NCBI GenBank assembly: GCA_964426135.1
Contig: CAYRPN010000001.1
Span: forward strand, 62,001 to 126,000
Direction: 5' to 3'
Source: CAYRPN01 sp964426135
GTDB lineage: Bacteria; Planctomycetota; Phycisphaerae; Phycisphaerales; Phycisphaeraceae
DNA length: 64,000 nucleotides
The position numbers were made by a program, and so were the translations under genes. The notes beneath the pieces are model-generated. The model was given only the letters and a program-made list of their open reading frames with translations, made no database searches and was not told the origin of the DNA. Numbering within the stretch: position 1 is the stretch's first letter; the number at the start of each line of letters is the position of its first letter. This document shows, piece by piece, positions 47,927-57,903 of this stretch.

Positions 47927-48492
47927 CCGCCATTGGTCATGGGAGTTTCCTTTCGAGGAGTTGAAGGCGGAAGTTGACCGAGCAGCCTGTTGACGCGGTC
48001 GTAGTATTTGCCGAGCGCATCACGGGAGCTGGCGAAGAGGACCATCAGAACAGTCAGGCAAATCGAGTCAGTCCATAGACTCAGAATCGCAGGTGGATTC
48101 GCAGCGAAGCGGTGGGCCGCGTACGCGGCGGGCAGGGCTACGAGCGTGTTGGCGTAGAACTTGTAGTACGTGTAGTGCAGGTCGACCAGGGTGCGGTACG
48201 CGGGGAGTCTGTTGACGAGCTTGTCGTCGTTCCAGACCGGTCGGGGTAAGCCCGTCACGGCATGAAGCGAGTCGATGAGGAACCAACGGAAGGCGCCACA
48301 GACCAGACCGGCCCCCAATGAGGCGAGCATGACATAGACGACGCCGGCGAGCGTAGGCTGCGTCGCCGAAGTGGAGGTTGCAAGCCACTCCTGCAACGTC
48401 GTCGAATGCGGTGCCGCGCCGAGCAGGCACACGAGTCCAGGCAGAATGTATCCAGTGATGACGCCGAAGTTCCGGCCTGACAGGTCCGCCAC
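47785..48492 (-). CDS. Membrane protein, unknown function
   Basis: 235 residues with about four membrane segments (FGVITGYILPGLVCLLGAA, LAGVVYVMLASLGAGLVCGAF, TLVALPAAYAAHRFA, ICLTVLMVLFASS) and a disordered Pro/Ala/Ser-rich C-terminus. No family recognised. Convergent overlap of 142 bases with the plus-strand frame ending at 47926; the terminator right after it supports that this minus-strand gene is real. It is an accessory gene of the mobile element. Confidence 0.65.
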   Translation of the reverse strand: MADLSGRNFGVITGYILPGLVCLLGAAPHSTTLQEWLATSTSATQPTLAGVVYVMLASLGAGLVCGAFRWFLIDSLHAVTGLPRPVWNDDKLVNRLPAYRTLVDLHYTYYKFYANTLVALPAAYAAHRFAANPPAILSLWTDSICLTVLMVLFASSRDALGKYYDRVNRLLGQLPPSTPRKETPMTNGGHPEISSAPVVASPKARASDAAPAPKKPTTTASPRLSSSASAPNVKR

Positions 48493-48796
48493 AAATCTCC
48501 CCCTGGATCGTCACCGCTTCCCGAACGAATCGGGCGAAGCGGCGCCCAACAGCAGAGACCAGCGGTGGCATGACAGAGCGATCCTATCACGCCAGCAGCA
48601 TCATTCAAGCGGCTATCACAAATAGATAACATATCGCAAAGGGTGATCGGATTGATCGCGCCGCATAGGGTCATGCGATTCTCCGCGCACTCGATGCCCG
48701 GCTCGCCGGATTGCTGGGGTGCCGGTCGGCCAGTGGGCCGGGGCGCCAGGGGGATTGACAGACGTTTGATTCTGTGACTGGGCCTGTCACGGCCTG
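48493..48796. other. Spacer before the Xer-type recombinase gene end, no gene
   Basis: 304 bases without a coding sequence. It carries the direct repeat GCCTGTCAC (48782-48790 and 48792-48800) just at the recombinase stop, and a GTGCCGGTCGGCC-type palindrome near 48720. Possible recombination site, not proven. Confidence 0.35.
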
Positions 48797-49795
48797 TCAC
48801 AAGATAATGCGCTCGATCTCATCGAGCGTGATGTCGTCGGACCGGCGGTCGTACAAGGAGGTGGTTCTGGAGCTCTCGTGAGCGGCGATGCGCTGGGCGT
48901 GTTCCAGTGTGCCACCATTGGAGAGGTACGCTGTGATGCCGGTGGCGCGGAAGGTGTGACAGCACGTGCCAAGGGGAAGGTCGGCAACGGCGGCGCGTCG
49001 CTTGATCATCCGCAAGGCGTCGTGGCGGGAGAGTCGATTAACGGTGAGGCGTCCGCTGCGGCCGTCGCAGGTGCGAAAGAGCGGCAGATTGGGCTGATTT
49101 CCGATGCCAGCAGCGTGGAGGTACGCGTCGAGATAGGCCTCAGCATTATGGTGCGCTATCAACTCATGCTGCCGCCCACCCTTCTCGTGCAGGCGGATGA
49201 ACCACCGCTTTCCATTTCGCCAGTAGTCCCCAGCATTCATGGCGACGACGGCGCCTACACGGGCGAACGTGTAGATCATCACACCGATGAGGGCGCGGTC
49301 ACGCAACCCTGTCAGACAATTGGCGCCCTCGGAAGTTGAGAGAGCGATGCGATCCAGAAGCAACCGAGCCTGTTCAGCGGAGAGCACGGGCGTCTTCCCC
49401 TTCTTCACAACGTGCGTCGGCCCGCGCACCACTCCGGCCGGATTCATGGGCAGGACTTGTCCCACCACCAGCCAGTCGAAGAGCATGCGGATGGCTGCAA
49501 GGTGTTGCTTGACCGTGGGCGGCGACATCCGCAACATGAGCGATTCGACATATGCGGCCACAATCATCGGCTCGATGCGCTCTAGTGGCACGCGGCGTTC
49601 ATCGCACCACGCCAGGAACAATCCGCACGCGTGAGCGTAGGCCAGGCGTGTGTTGCGATTGCGAATGTGGGCAGTGAAGAACTCCAGGAACCGCCGACGT
49701 GCATGTTGCCCGACACGTGCAATGACCGGGGGCACACAATTGCCCGCAGAATCCTGTTTGTCCAGAACAAACGGTGGCTCAATATCATCATTCAT
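48797..49795 (-). CDS. Xer-type tyrosine recombinase
   Basis: 332 residues, close to XerC/XerD size. An N-terminal SAM-like domain (NRNTRLAYAHACGLFLAWC) is followed by a catalytic domain with arginine I in FARVGAVV, HxxR in CCHTFRATGITAYL, histidine in IAAHESSRTT and tyrosine in SLYDRRSDD: a full catalytic set, unlike the integrase at 29569. It may resolve element dimers or move a cassette. It lies 6 kb from the mobilisation genes and has its own upstream spacer. Confidence 0.9.
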   Translation of the reverse strand: MNDDIEPPFVLDKQDSAGNCVPPVIARVGQHARRRFLEFFTAHIRNRNTRLAYAHACGLFLAWCDERRVPLERIEPMIVAAYVESLMLRMSPPTVKQHLAAIRMLFDWLVVGQVLPMNPAGVVRGPTHVVKKGKTPVLSAEQARLLLDRIALSTSEGANCLTGLRDRALIGVMIYTFARVGAVVAMNAGDYWRNGKRWFIRLHEKGGRQHELIAHHNAEAYLDAYLHAAGIGNQPNLPLFRTCDGRSGRLTVNRLSRHDALRMIKRRAAVADLPLGTCCHTFRATGITAYLSNGGTLEHAQRIAAHESSRTTSLYDRRSDDITLDEIERIIL

Positions 49796-49891
49796 CGTCG
49801 TGCATCGACCGTAGCACCCGACTGCCCCAGCTCACAAGGTCATGATTCATAACGCCCTTTATGGTGCATAATGGCGTTGGTCTAGCACAAG

Positions 49892-49932
49892 AAAAAACCG
49901 CACGGATAGAACGCTGGTTCTTCCGTGCGGTT
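49892..49932 (-). terminator. Terminator of the mobilisation operon
   Basis: Stem AACCGCACGG/CCGTGCGGTT with an inner GAAC/GTTC stem; on the minus strand it is followed by six T. It ends the operon that finishes with the 49968 gene. Confidence 0.9.
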
Positions 49933-49967
49933 GATCGGTCAGAACACAATTTTGAGAGAATCAGGCG

Positions 49968-51323
49968 TCAGGGAGCAAGCATGCCGATCTCGACCATCGT
50001 CGGGCCCAATTCGATCAACCAGGTCTGAGCCTCCTTGATTTGGTCCCAGTCCGAGGAGGACAATTTTGCGGGGAGGACGTTGTATCCCCACTTGGGACGC
50101 TCGGTGTCAGGATGAGTATTGCCTGTAGCGATCTGCCCGCTGTAGGTGGCATTGCCCAGGATGTAGAGCTTCTTGAGTCCCTCGGCGTTGCGTTCCAAGG
50201 CTCCGGACGCTTTGATCTTTGTGTACGAGACCGGCCCCTTGACGTTGAAGGTCGGCTTGCCACGGCGGTCGCCCGGTTGCCAGGTCCCTTCGCCGATGAA
50301 GGGGGCAAGTTTGTTCTGAACCTGGGGGTCTTTGCAGCGCTGGACGAGCAGCACGCGCTCGGCGTCGTTCTTACCCTGCTGTACGACGGCCTCGGTGGTT
50401 GCTTTGGTGACTGCACGTTTGGCTTCAAGTTCAGCCATCTGCTTGTTCAGTTCGGTCACACGCAGCGCGTGTTCCTCCTCAAGAACCTTCAGGTGGCTGT
50501 TGAACTCGATCTTGGAGCGTTCAAGGTCCTGACGTGCTTCACGCAGCATGCGATTCGTCTGCTCCAATGCCCGCTCCATCTCGGCGGCATACGCCGCTTC
50601 CCTGCGCTTCTGCACCGACTCGACTTCGGCCTTCTGAGCGCCGGCCTGGTCGGCGGCGTTCCAAAGCTCGGCCTGACGGCGTCGAAACTCACCAATCTTC
50701 GCTTCGAGCGTGGGGATCTTGTTCATATCAAGGTTCTTCGGGATACCTGCCGCAAGCTGGTCCTGGAGCCAGCGGTCGCGCTCCCGCAGGCGGGCGAGAC
50801 TGACGGATGCCCAGAGTGCGAGGTCGCTGATCTCCTCCATCGTCTTTTCCGGCGGCACGAACCCCGCGGGCGCTGTCTCCAATTGGCGTTTCAATCCATC
50901 GACCAGTTTCTCGGCCTGCTGCTGGTGCGACCGAACTTCCGCGTCTTTGAGAATCGGCTCATCCATATAGATGGTGAATGTCTTGGCGCTGCTGACATTG
51001 AGCACGGCGGCCAGTCGCTTGCCCTCATCACTGGTCAGGAGTGCCTGCAGGCGCTCCGTATGCGCCTTGTGAGTCACCACGATCTGGTCGGCAAGCTCCT
51101 TGGCGGACTGGGCGCGAAGCAGTGCCGTGGTGAGCAGGCGGCGCGTGATGGCCCGTTCCGCCTCCTCATAAATCTGACGGGTCATTGCCTCACGGGTCTG
51201 GTCACGGACCTGTTGCTCCGTGATGGTGGTCGGGTCCACAACGTCAGGAATCTCTTCAGCCGCATGGGCTGCGGAAGACGACACCAGTACCAGAATGAGA
51301 GTGAGCGCATGGAGGGTCTTCAT
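49968..51323 (-). CDS. Secreted coiled-coil protein of the mobilisation operon
   Basis: 451 residues from ATG 51323 (AAGGAG nine bases upstream). Signal peptide KTLHALTLILVLVSSSAAHA is followed by helices and a long coiled coil (about residues 200-340, RREAAYAAEMERALEQTNR.., LEAKRAVTKATTEAVVQQ). A C-terminal domain of about 110 residues follows (KPTFNVKGPVSYTKIKASGAL). No enzyme motif. Last gene of the T4CP operon, so it may support DNA transfer or mating-pair contact, but it is not a known T4SS subunit. Confidence 0.6.
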   Translation of the reverse strand: MKTLHALTLILVLVSSSAAHAAEEIPDVVDPTTITEQQVRDQTREAMTRQIYEEAERAITRRLLTTALLRAQSAKELADQIVVTHKAHTERLQALLTSDEGKRLAAVLNVSSAKTFTIYMDEPILKDAEVRSHQQQAEKLVDGLKRQLETAPAGFVPPEKTMEEISDLALWASVSLARLRERDRWLQDQLAAGIPKNLDMNKIPTLEAKIGEFRRRQAELWNAADQAGAQKAEVESVQKRREAAYAAEMERALEQTNRMLREARQDLERSKIEFNSHLKVLEEEHALRVTELNKQMAELEAKRAVTKATTEAVVQQGKNDAERVLLVQRCKDPQVQNKLAPFIGEGTWQPGDRRGKPTFNVKGPVSYTKIKASGALERNAEGLKKLYILGNATYSGQIATGNTHPDTERPKWGYNVLPAKLSSSDWDQIKEAQTWLIELGPTMVEIGMLAP

Positions 51324-51346
51324 GATGAGTGCTCCTTGGGTAAAGA

Positions 51347-51985
51347 TCATTGGTGAACAACCTGCTCAAACTTGATGGCCTTTCCAAGCTTTCGCAGGTG
51401 CTGGACGGATTCGTCGGCGGTACGCAGTTGAAGGTCGATGGCGTCGAGGACTCGCTTCAATTCATCGAGGTCGGCCTTGGGAATACCGCGGGGCCGCTGG
51501 CTCCAGCGAGCCAGCGCATCGTCAGCGTCGCGCAGGCGCTCGGGCACGACGATCAGCGCCGTGGCCACATTGGCCCAAGCGGTTGCGGCCGAAGGTTCCT
51601 GACTGACCATTTCGAGGAGAGGCCGCGAGCTGCTAACCCATGTGGAAGACGGCTGGGTCGAATCGACCTTCCATTCCTTGCTCACCGTGCTTTTCAGGGT
51701 GGTGAGTTGCTTCCGAGTGGCCGTGAGGCGACGGTGAAGTTCATTGACGTAGAGCGTGGTGGGCTCCATCTTGAGCGGCATACCGGTGCGGGGGTCCATT
51801 GCGTCTTGCTTGGCAAAGACAGACGAGATGTCAACGGGATTGATGAGCATGTAGTAGAAGGTCACCCCCGCCACCATCAGCACCACGGCGGCGAGCAGCG
51901 CTTCGTGCCTGTAAGCGGCGAAGAAGTACTTCGCTTTGGCCAGGAACACCTTGGGGTCGGGTTGATTCGTGGGGTCGTAGGTCAT
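51347..51985 (-). CDS. Single-pass membrane protein of the mobilisation operon
   Basis: 212 residues with one helix (ALLAAVVLMVAGVTFYYML, about residues 29-47). A periplasmic part with helical repeats follows (LHRRLTATRKQLTTLKS, DLDELKRVLDAIDLQL). Bitopic layout resembles small VirB8/VirB10-side factors, but no such motif is recognised. Between the coupling protein and the secreted coiled-coil protein. Confidence 0.55.
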   Translation of the reverse strand: MTYDPTNQPDPKVFLAKAKYFFAAYRHEALLAAVVLMVAGVTFYYMLINPVDISSVFAKQDAMDPRTGMPLKMEPTTLYVNELHRRLTATRKQLTTLKSTVSKEWKVDSTQPSSTWVSSSRPLLEMVSQEPSAATAWANVATALIVVPERLRDADDALARWSQRPRGIPKADLDELKRVLDAIDLQLRTADESVQHLRKLGKAIKFEQVVHQ

Positions 51986-52000
51986 GGCAGTTCTCCAGGG

Positions 52001-54226
52001 TCAAGGCAGGCGTGGATCCCCTTCGGGCGGGTGTTTGGGCGATCGGATGTCGGGAGGAAGAGGGGGCGGCGGGTCTTCGTCGTCGCCCATCGGCCCCAGG
52101 CCCCGGTCCTTCGACTTTGGAGGCCCAGAGGACGGCGGCGGCTTTGGCGACTGCGGCGGCTTGGGGCCGGTCCCCGGTCCATCCGTGCCGCCGCTACCTC
52201 CAGAGCCATCGCGAGGCGGCGCGTCGTCGTCATCCGTGAACCAGTCCTCCGGAGGCCGCAGGTCGTTCCGCATCTGCGGGGGAAGCGGGTCGACGTCGGT
52301 CGGAGGCCGGGCTTCAAACGCAGGTACGTTCGGGTCGAGATCCGTGAGATGCGTATCGATGAAGTTGGGCAGGTAGCGGCCGCGCCAGGCGCCCATGAGC
52401 GGGGCTCGGAAGAATCCCCACACGCCGCCTTCGATGCTGGCCGGACGGATTTCCGTGAACTGAGACGGCATGATCGCTTCCCGCTTCTGGATCTTTCTGC
52501 TCCGGCCCTTGCTCGTTCCCTCACTGACGCCACCCCTGCCAGTCGAGACGGACGTGCCGTCGTTGTAGTCCGACTCCCAGCCTTCGTAGCTGCCGAACAT
52601 GTCCGATGCCCATTTCGCACTGCGTGAACTGGTGAGACGGAATGTGGCGACATTGCCGCACAACCCCAGCATCTCCGCAGCTTCCGTCTGCCCCCAGACC
52701 ACTTCCAACCCTTCGACATCCTGTGGTGCGAGCACAACGCGAACGCCCTTGGTTCGGCCGATCGACATGAGTTCCGGGAGCATGGGCACCGTGCCGAGCA
52801 TGCGGACCTCGTCGAGGACGATCCACGACTCGTTGTCCCCCCTAGGAACGTTGTCGAGAGCGCAAAGCAAAGCTGAAGCCCGTTCGAACATGGCCTGGTT
52901 GATGTACTTGATGGCGAGGTTGTTGGAATCCCACCCGAGGACGAGGACGCGATTGGACTGGATCCACTCCGTGATGCTGATCATGTCGTTCGAGCGAGCC
53001 CATGCATTGGCGATGGTCTGATACTTCGCAATGAAATCCGTTTGCAGGGTGCTAATGATGCCGCCGACAGTCTCCTGCGCTTTGGTGAAAAGACGTTTGT
53101 AGGTATTGCGACCGAAGGGGTGGAGATAAAGTAGAGCCTTCAGGTTTTTGGGGGATTCGAACGCCTTGATGACGTCAAGCAGGCGCCATGATCCCGGCGA
53201 ACGCGAGTGGAGACTAAACATCACGGCGGTCAGCAGGCTCTGAGCCGAATTGGTGAAGAAGGTGTTTTTGTGTTCTTCTTTTCGCTGGGGAATCAGGATG
53301 GCGGCCAGATTCTGGCAGTCATCGAGATTGCGGATGTCCATGGCGATGTGCCACACGGTGGAGCGGTTGTCAGCGGGGTTGAAGACCGTGATCTGTTCCA
53401 TGGGGATGCCCATGCCCGTGAGCGCGGGCAGGTACTCGCGCTTGGCGTCGTAGATCATGGCCCGCGCCTGGAGCCGGCCGTCCATGTCGACCAGCGCGGA
53501 TCGAAGCAACATGCGGATGCTGAGTGTTTTCCCGCTATTGGGCGCACCCAGGACCAAAAAATGAGGGTCGAACGCCGGCGGCACCAACTCGACGCCCCCA
53601 AAGGGCAACGTCGGCAACCGCAGCGGTTCGTGTGCGGCCGCGTTGTAGCCCGGGGCGCGGCGGACCTGTTCGGCGACCCAATCCCAGAGCTGGATTGCCC
53701 TGTACTGCGCCTCACGGAACGTACCGATGTGGGTGCCCCGGATGACGCGGGGCCAGTCGGGCCAGATCGCCGACCGGAAGTAGACGCGGCGCATCCATTG
53801 GAAGACCGTGGGAACAAGCCCAGTCATGGCGACCCAGACCGGATGAACAAATGCCATCCTCAAGAGGAGCGCGACCCCGAGGACGATCAGGATCCGTTTG
53901 ATGAACTGCGGGATGCAGTAAAGAACGATCGCCCACGCGCCTTCAACCGATTCGCGGATGACCATACGGGCGAGGACGTCGCTGTCCTCGTCGATGGCCA
54001 TGCTGTAGCGGCGCAGGTAGAACACCACCAGCAACTCGACGAGCAGGAGCCACATGGCGAGGCGGATCGCCCAGGCCACTTCGCCGGGCGAAGCACGAAG
54101 CATGAGGTTCACGATGGCGGCGAAACCGATGACGACGAGCAACGTGCAGGCGAGCTGCACGGCGCTGACAATCCAGACGGCGGGCCAGTACACGCGGTCA
54201 ACCGGGTCGGGGCGTGCGGTCATCAT
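52001..54226 (-). CDS. VirD4/TraD-type coupling protein
   Basis: 741 residues from the ATG at 54226, which overlaps the relaxase stop (ATGA). About four N-terminal membrane helices are followed by a Walker A motif GAPNSGKT (about residues 227-234), Walker B-like SWIVLDEVRMLG, and the motif VVLAPQDVEGL typical of DNA-translocating coupling ATPases. A Pro/Gly/Asp-rich tail (DGSGGSGGTDGPG, PPPPLPPDIRSP) is unusual and may bind partners. It should link the relaxosome to a transfer channel; no channel genes are in the window. Confidence 0.9.
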   Translation of the reverse strand: MMTARPDPVDRVYWPAVWIVSAVQLACTLLVVIGFAAIVNLMLRASPGEVAWAIRLAMWLLLVELLVVFYLRRYSMAIDEDSDVLARMVIRESVEGAWAIVLYCIPQFIKRILIVLGVALLLRMAFVHPVWVAMTGLVPTVFQWMRRVYFRSAIWPDWPRVIRGTHIGTFREAQYRAIQLWDWVAEQVRRAPGYNAAAHEPLRLPTLPFGGVELVPPAFDPHFLVLGAPNSGKTLSIRMLLRSALVDMDGRLQARAMIYDAKREYLPALTGMGIPMEQITVFNPADNRSTVWHIAMDIRNLDDCQNLAAILIPQRKEEHKNTFFTNSAQSLLTAVMFSLHSRSPGSWRLLDVIKAFESPKNLKALLYLHPFGRNTYKRLFTKAQETVGGIISTLQTDFIAKYQTIANAWARSNDMISITEWIQSNRVLVLGWDSNNLAIKYINQAMFERASALLCALDNVPRGDNESWIVLDEVRMLGTVPMLPELMSIGRTKGVRVVLAPQDVEGLEVVWGQTEAAEMLGLCGNVATFRLTSSRSAKWASDMFGSYEGWESDYNDGTSVSTGRGGVSEGTSKGRSRKIQKREAIMPSQFTEIRPASIEGGVWGFFRAPLMGAWRGRYLPNFIDTHLTDLDPNVPAFEARPPTDVDPLPPQMRNDLRPPEDWFTDDDDAPPRDGSGGSGGTDGPGTGPKPPQSPKPPPSSGPPKSKDRGLGPMGDDEDPPPPLPPDIRSPKHPPEGDPRLP

Positions 54227-56970
54227 GGGCGCATCTCCTGCTGGTGTTTTTGCTGGTGCGTTTTCTGCCACTGCTTCTGCCGGCTTCGCTCGTCCTGGGC
54301 GGCATAAGCGGCGGCGGCCCGGATGGAGGCACTCAACTGCTCCCGCGTGCTGACGACGCGGACCGATTCGACGGCGCGGGAGAGCTGGACATAAGTAGCG
54401 CGATCGATTTCCTTCCCGCCTCCGTGAAGGATGAAGGCGCGGTCCACGCTCATGCCCTGCGACCTGAACGTGGTGACGGCGTAGCCAAGCATCAGGGCCT
54501 TGCGGTCCCTGCCGGTAAGCTTGATGTCGATGGGCATCTGAAATCCCAGAATCGGAATCCGCCGCTGACGGTCTAGGCGAACGGTTACGCTGGACAGGCC
54601 GATGGATTTCACGACACCGGTGTCACCGGCGGAGAACCCGTGTTTGCGGGAGGTGCTGGCGAGGATCACGCGGTCGCCGCGCCGGGCCCACTGGCCATTG
54701 ATTCGCTGCTTGAGCCAGCCGAGCTCACCCTCCTGCCGGCGGGCCTTCTGGATGGCGCGATTGAGTTCCTTCACTTCCTCTTTGGTGTTGGCGATTGCCA
54801 GCGTACGACTCAGGTCTTCCGTGCGCTCGCGCTTCCAGAAGGAGACAAGCGTCTCCGTGGCGGTTCCTTTCGCAGCACCGTGGAATCTTCCCGCGAGGGC
54901 ACACTGAATCAGTGCGCCCTCCGCGTCACCCAAGGCCGCCTGCCGGACGGCGTCGCGCATCCATTCCTGCTGCTGGCGTCGAATATCAATGAGCGCGGCC
55001 GCACCGTGCCGGTCGATGAGCGCTTCATAGGCGCCGGGTTGCACGATGGCTTCAAGCTGGCGGCGGTCGCCCACCAGCACCAGCTTGGCTCCGCGCTTTT
55101 CGGCGAGCTTCGCCAATCGGTTCATCTCGGGCAGGCTGACGAGACTGGCTTCGTCGATGACCAGGACCGTGTTGCGGTCGATCTTCGCGGGCTGAAGCGG
55201 ACCGGTGTCCTTTCCGATTGCGGCCCTGGCCAGCCCTTTCACATGACGTTGCAGCGTCTCGTTCAGGCTGGGTGCGGTGTGCCAGAGGACGCTGCGGATC
55301 GTGCGGCTGGCGATGCCCGAGCCGGCTTCCAGCTCGCGTGTTGCCTTGCCGGACAGCGCGGCCCCGACGACCGTTTTGCCCGCGGCCTCCCAAACGCGGC
55401 GGGCTTCATGCAGCAGCAGCGTCTTGCCTGTGCCGGCCAGGCCGTCGACGATGGCGAATCCGCCGGTACCGGTCGTGATGTGGTGGAGCGCTTTCATCTG
55501 TTCCGCAGACAGGCCTGACTTGTCGCCGACAACGCCGTCGGCCAGGTTTTGGGAGATCCGGTGCTTCTGGCGGGCGGACATCGCGTCCGTGGTCCGCGCG
55601 AGCTTTTCCCAGCCACGGGTCCATACGACGTCTCTCGTCGCGTCTTGCGCCTCCGACTGCGAATGTTCCTGTTCCTGGCTTTGCTGCTTCTTCTCCTTGG
55701 ACTTCCCCGACCCTTGATGTTGTCCGTCTGCGCCCGGGTCATGGGCCGTCCCGGCTTCCGCCTTCACGTCATGCCGACGCCCCGATGTCTCCGCCGACTC
55801 TCCGGCCGACCCCGTTGCCGGTCCCGCGTCCGTTTGGCGCTGTTTGCGTTCCTCAAATGCCTTGTTCGCGTCCGCCTCCAGTTGAGGGACGGGGACCACG
55901 CCCGGCTTGCTGCGGAGTGCGGCTTCCCCAAGGAGCTGCGTGCGGTTGAATGACACGCGGCTGAGGTCGATGTAATCAAGTGCCTCGTCAACTGCCTTGC
56001 GCGAGGCTTCGCTGACGACGGGATCCTTCACCGCCAGCTTGCGGTCGCGGTAAAGAATGGCCTCGACCTGCTCCGGACCGAACTTGTGCTGGGCGGCAAT
56101 GGTCTTCCAATACTCGCGGATGTCATTCAGGGGGAGCGATTGCTTCGGACCGCGCGTGTCCAGCGCGGCGATCTCGGCGGCTCTTGGGCCCCAGACGCCG
56201 CGTGCCTTCATCGCGGCGACGATTTCCTTGCGGCGGCTGGAGAAAGCACTATTCAGTTCCCTGGGAACATCAGTCAGCCGAAATCCTTGATATCGCTGAG
56301 CCTTGGCGACCTCCGGTGAGTCAAACTCCACGCGCACGCCAAGCTCGCGCCGGAGGGCTACCGCCAGGGCGGCGCGGTAGATGGCCCCAATCTCTTTCTG
56401 ATGGTCGTAGAGCAGCTTATTCACGATCGTGCCGAAGGAACCGTCAGCGCGCTGACCGACATTGAGCAGCAATACATGGGTGTGCAGCTGCGGGTCCAGG
56501 TTGCGGCTGGTGCCGTGGAGAAAATTGGCGGCGATGATGCGCACCGCTTCGCGGATTCGGCCGCCATGCCCGCGTCGTGAAACGGCAAGATTGTCCTCGT
56601 AGTAACGAAGAGCAGCGTCCACCCCCTCGGCTTGACAGTTCTCAACCACCGCCCGGACGGTCGGCGAACCGAGGCCCCACAGGATTGATACATCCTTGGG
56701 GGGGCTGAAGGTCATGTCCGTACCGGGTTGATGTTCTCGACCGGAGTTGATCGCGGCCAGCTGAATGAGCGGCGACCCGGTCTGGGGATGCAGACCGCGC
56801 ATGAGTCGTTCGTATTGACGGGAGATGATCTGTGAACCGCCACAGAGTTGCCTGGCGACATCGCCGAGCCAGACACCCGGGCGCTCCGCCGAGGCGGCGT
56901 AGTAGTCGTTCTCCGACATCTTCAGGTAGTAGTTGATTTGCTTGAGCGTGAGCGGCGCAAGAGAGAGCAT
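54223..56970 (-). CDS. MobF relaxase-helicase (TrwC/TraA type)
   Basis: 915 residues. Relaxase domain: tyrosine pairs near the N-terminus (NYYLK, DYYAAS), and the three-histidine metal motif H152, H163 and H165 in HGTSRNLDPQLHTHVLLLN. A Gln/Ser/Lys-rich linker (about residues 385-440) leads to a RecD/TraA-like helicase: Walker A GLAGTGKTLLL (about 508-518), VIDEASLVSLPEM, LVGDRRQL and FRSQGMSVDRAFIL with YVQLSRA. It nicks and unwinds the element at its transfer origin. Co-transcribed with the coupling protein. Confidence 0.93.
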   Translation of the reverse strand: MLSLAPLTLKQINYYLKMSENDYYAASAERPGVWLGDVARQLCGGSQIISRQYERLMRGLHPQTGSPLIQLAAINSGREHQPGTDMTFSPPKDVSILWGLGSPTVRAVVENCQAEGVDAALRYYEDNLAVSRRGHGGRIREAVRIIAANFLHGTSRNLDPQLHTHVLLLNVGQRADGSFGTIVNKLLYDHQKEIGAIYRAALAVALRRELGVRVEFDSPEVAKAQRYQGFRLTDVPRELNSAFSSRRKEIVAAMKARGVWGPRAAEIAALDTRGPKQSLPLNDIREYWKTIAAQHKFGPEQVEAILYRDRKLAVKDPVVSEASRKAVDEALDYIDLSRVSFNRTQLLGEAALRSKPGVVPVPQLEADANKAFEERKQRQTDAGPATGSAGESAETSGRRHDVKAEAGTAHDPGADGQHQGSGKSKEKKQQSQEQEHSQSEAQDATRDVVWTRGWEKLARTTDAMSARQKHRISQNLADGVVGDKSGLSAEQMKALHHITTGTGGFAIVDGLAGTGKTLLLHEARRVWEAAGKTVVGAALSGKATRELEAGSGIASRTIRSVLWHTAPSLNETLQRHVKGLARAAIGKDTGPLQPAKIDRNTVLVIDEASLVSLPEMNRLAKLAEKRGAKLVLVGDRRQLEAIVQPGAYEALIDRHGAAALIDIRRQQQEWMRDAVRQAALGDAEGALIQCALAGRFHGAAKGTATETLVSFWKRERTEDLSRTLAIANTKEEVKELNRAIQKARRQEGELGWLKQRINGQWARRGDRVILASTSRKHGFSAGDTGVVKSIGLSSVTVRLDRQRRIPILGFQMPIDIKLTGRDRKALMLGYAVTTFRSQGMSVDRAFILHGGGKEIDRATYVQLSRAVESVRVVSTREQLSASIRAAAAYAAQDERSRQKQWQKTHQQKHQQEMRP

Positions 56971-56984
56971 GGGGGCACGTACTC

Positions 56985-57419
56985 CTATCTGTGATCAGCA
57001 TCAGCTTCCAGAACATTCCGGCGCGCCCACTGAAGGACTGCGTCTCGCTCCATCGTCGTGACGTTGAGCAGTACGGCCTGGAAACCGCGGGTCACGCCGT
57101 GACGCAGCGCATGAAGCTCGCGCACGACGTCGGCGATCGTCGGGCCACCTTCAGGGGGCACGGCGGTTGTGGGAGTATCAGTCGCTGCCGGAGAACCGCT
57201 GGGCGGTGCAGCGTGCAGCCGGAATGGGAGGGGTGCCTGCTTCGAATCCGCCTGCATTTCGTCAATCGCATCAAGGACGATGCGCTGGGCGAGCTTGTGG
57301 ACCGAAAGCTTTTGTTCGGCGGCGGCACGGGTGAGGGCATCAAGTTCGGCGGCATTGACGCGGAAGCTGATCGTCGCGCCTCCGGCATCGCCGGCGCCGT
57401 TGTCTTTGATTTTGGACAT
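56985..57419 (-). CDS. Relaxosome accessory protein (MobC-like RHH)
   Basis: 144 residues. N-terminal ISFRVNAAELDALTRAAAEQKLSVHKLAQ in parts matches the ribbon-helix-helix of mobilisation accessory proteins. C-terminal part is helical (DVVRELHALRHGVTR). 15 bases upstream of the relaxase gene. Expected to bind near the transfer origin and load the relaxase. Confidence 0.75.
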   Translation of the reverse strand: MSKIKDNGAGDAGGATISFRVNAAELDALTRAAAEQKLSVHKLAQRIVLDAIDEMQADSKQAPLPFRLHAAPPSGSPAATDTPTTAVPPEGGPTIADVVRELHALRHGVTRGFQAVLLNVTTMERDAVLQWARRNVLEADADHR

Positions 57420-57496
57420 GGCAGTCGCTTTCAGGAAAAAACCCGGACCGCAGGTGGGACTTGCGTGTCGCCTGCGGCCCGGGCGTGCGGGGTCTA

Positions 57497-57727
57497 TCAG
57501 TTGCTGGCGATGGTGCGGGCGTGGATGAACGCCAGCACCTCGCTGCGGAGGAAACGCACCATGCCGTTGCGGCCTTCACCGATCACGACGCGGGTCCAGC
57601 CGGCGCGGCGGGCCAGCCGGTCGACCGACGCCCGGCTGCAACGGAGCATCAAGGCGACTTCCTTGGGCGACATGTACGGCGGGTCGCCGGCGGTCACACG
57701 GTCTGGTTTCTCGATGGAACGGGGCAT
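57497..57727 (-). CDS. Small excisionase/HTH-type DNA-binding protein
   Basis: 76 residues from the ATG at 57727 (GAGGAGA nine bases upstream). MSPKEVALMLRCSRASVDRLARRAG is a MerR/excisionase-like helix-turn-helix with wing (VVIGEGRNGMVRFLRSEVLAFI). First gene of the mobilisation operon, so it is a good candidate for its regulator or for a recombination directionality factor. Confidence 0.75.
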   Translation of the reverse strand: MPRSIEKPDRVTAGDPPYMSPKEVALMLRCSRASVDRLARRAGWTRVVIGEGRNGMVRFLRSEVLAFIHARTIASN

Positions 57728-57903
57728 GGTGTTTCTCCTCGATGAAGGGCAGCCATGCCGCGAACAGAATCGGTTCCGTCCTCGCGATGCGAGGCACGAT
57801 AGCGCAAGCCAACATGTCTCGAATGCAAAGATCAAGGAATGAGTGCGTGTGAAAAAGTGCGCTGATGGAGTTGACGGCAAGTCGATCAATGGAGAGATGA
57901 ACC

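Noticed and set aside
50040..51356. 438-codon plus-strand frame opposite the coiled-coil gene
   Set aside because: Antisense shadow; the minus-strand gene has a signal peptide, ribosome site and terminator.
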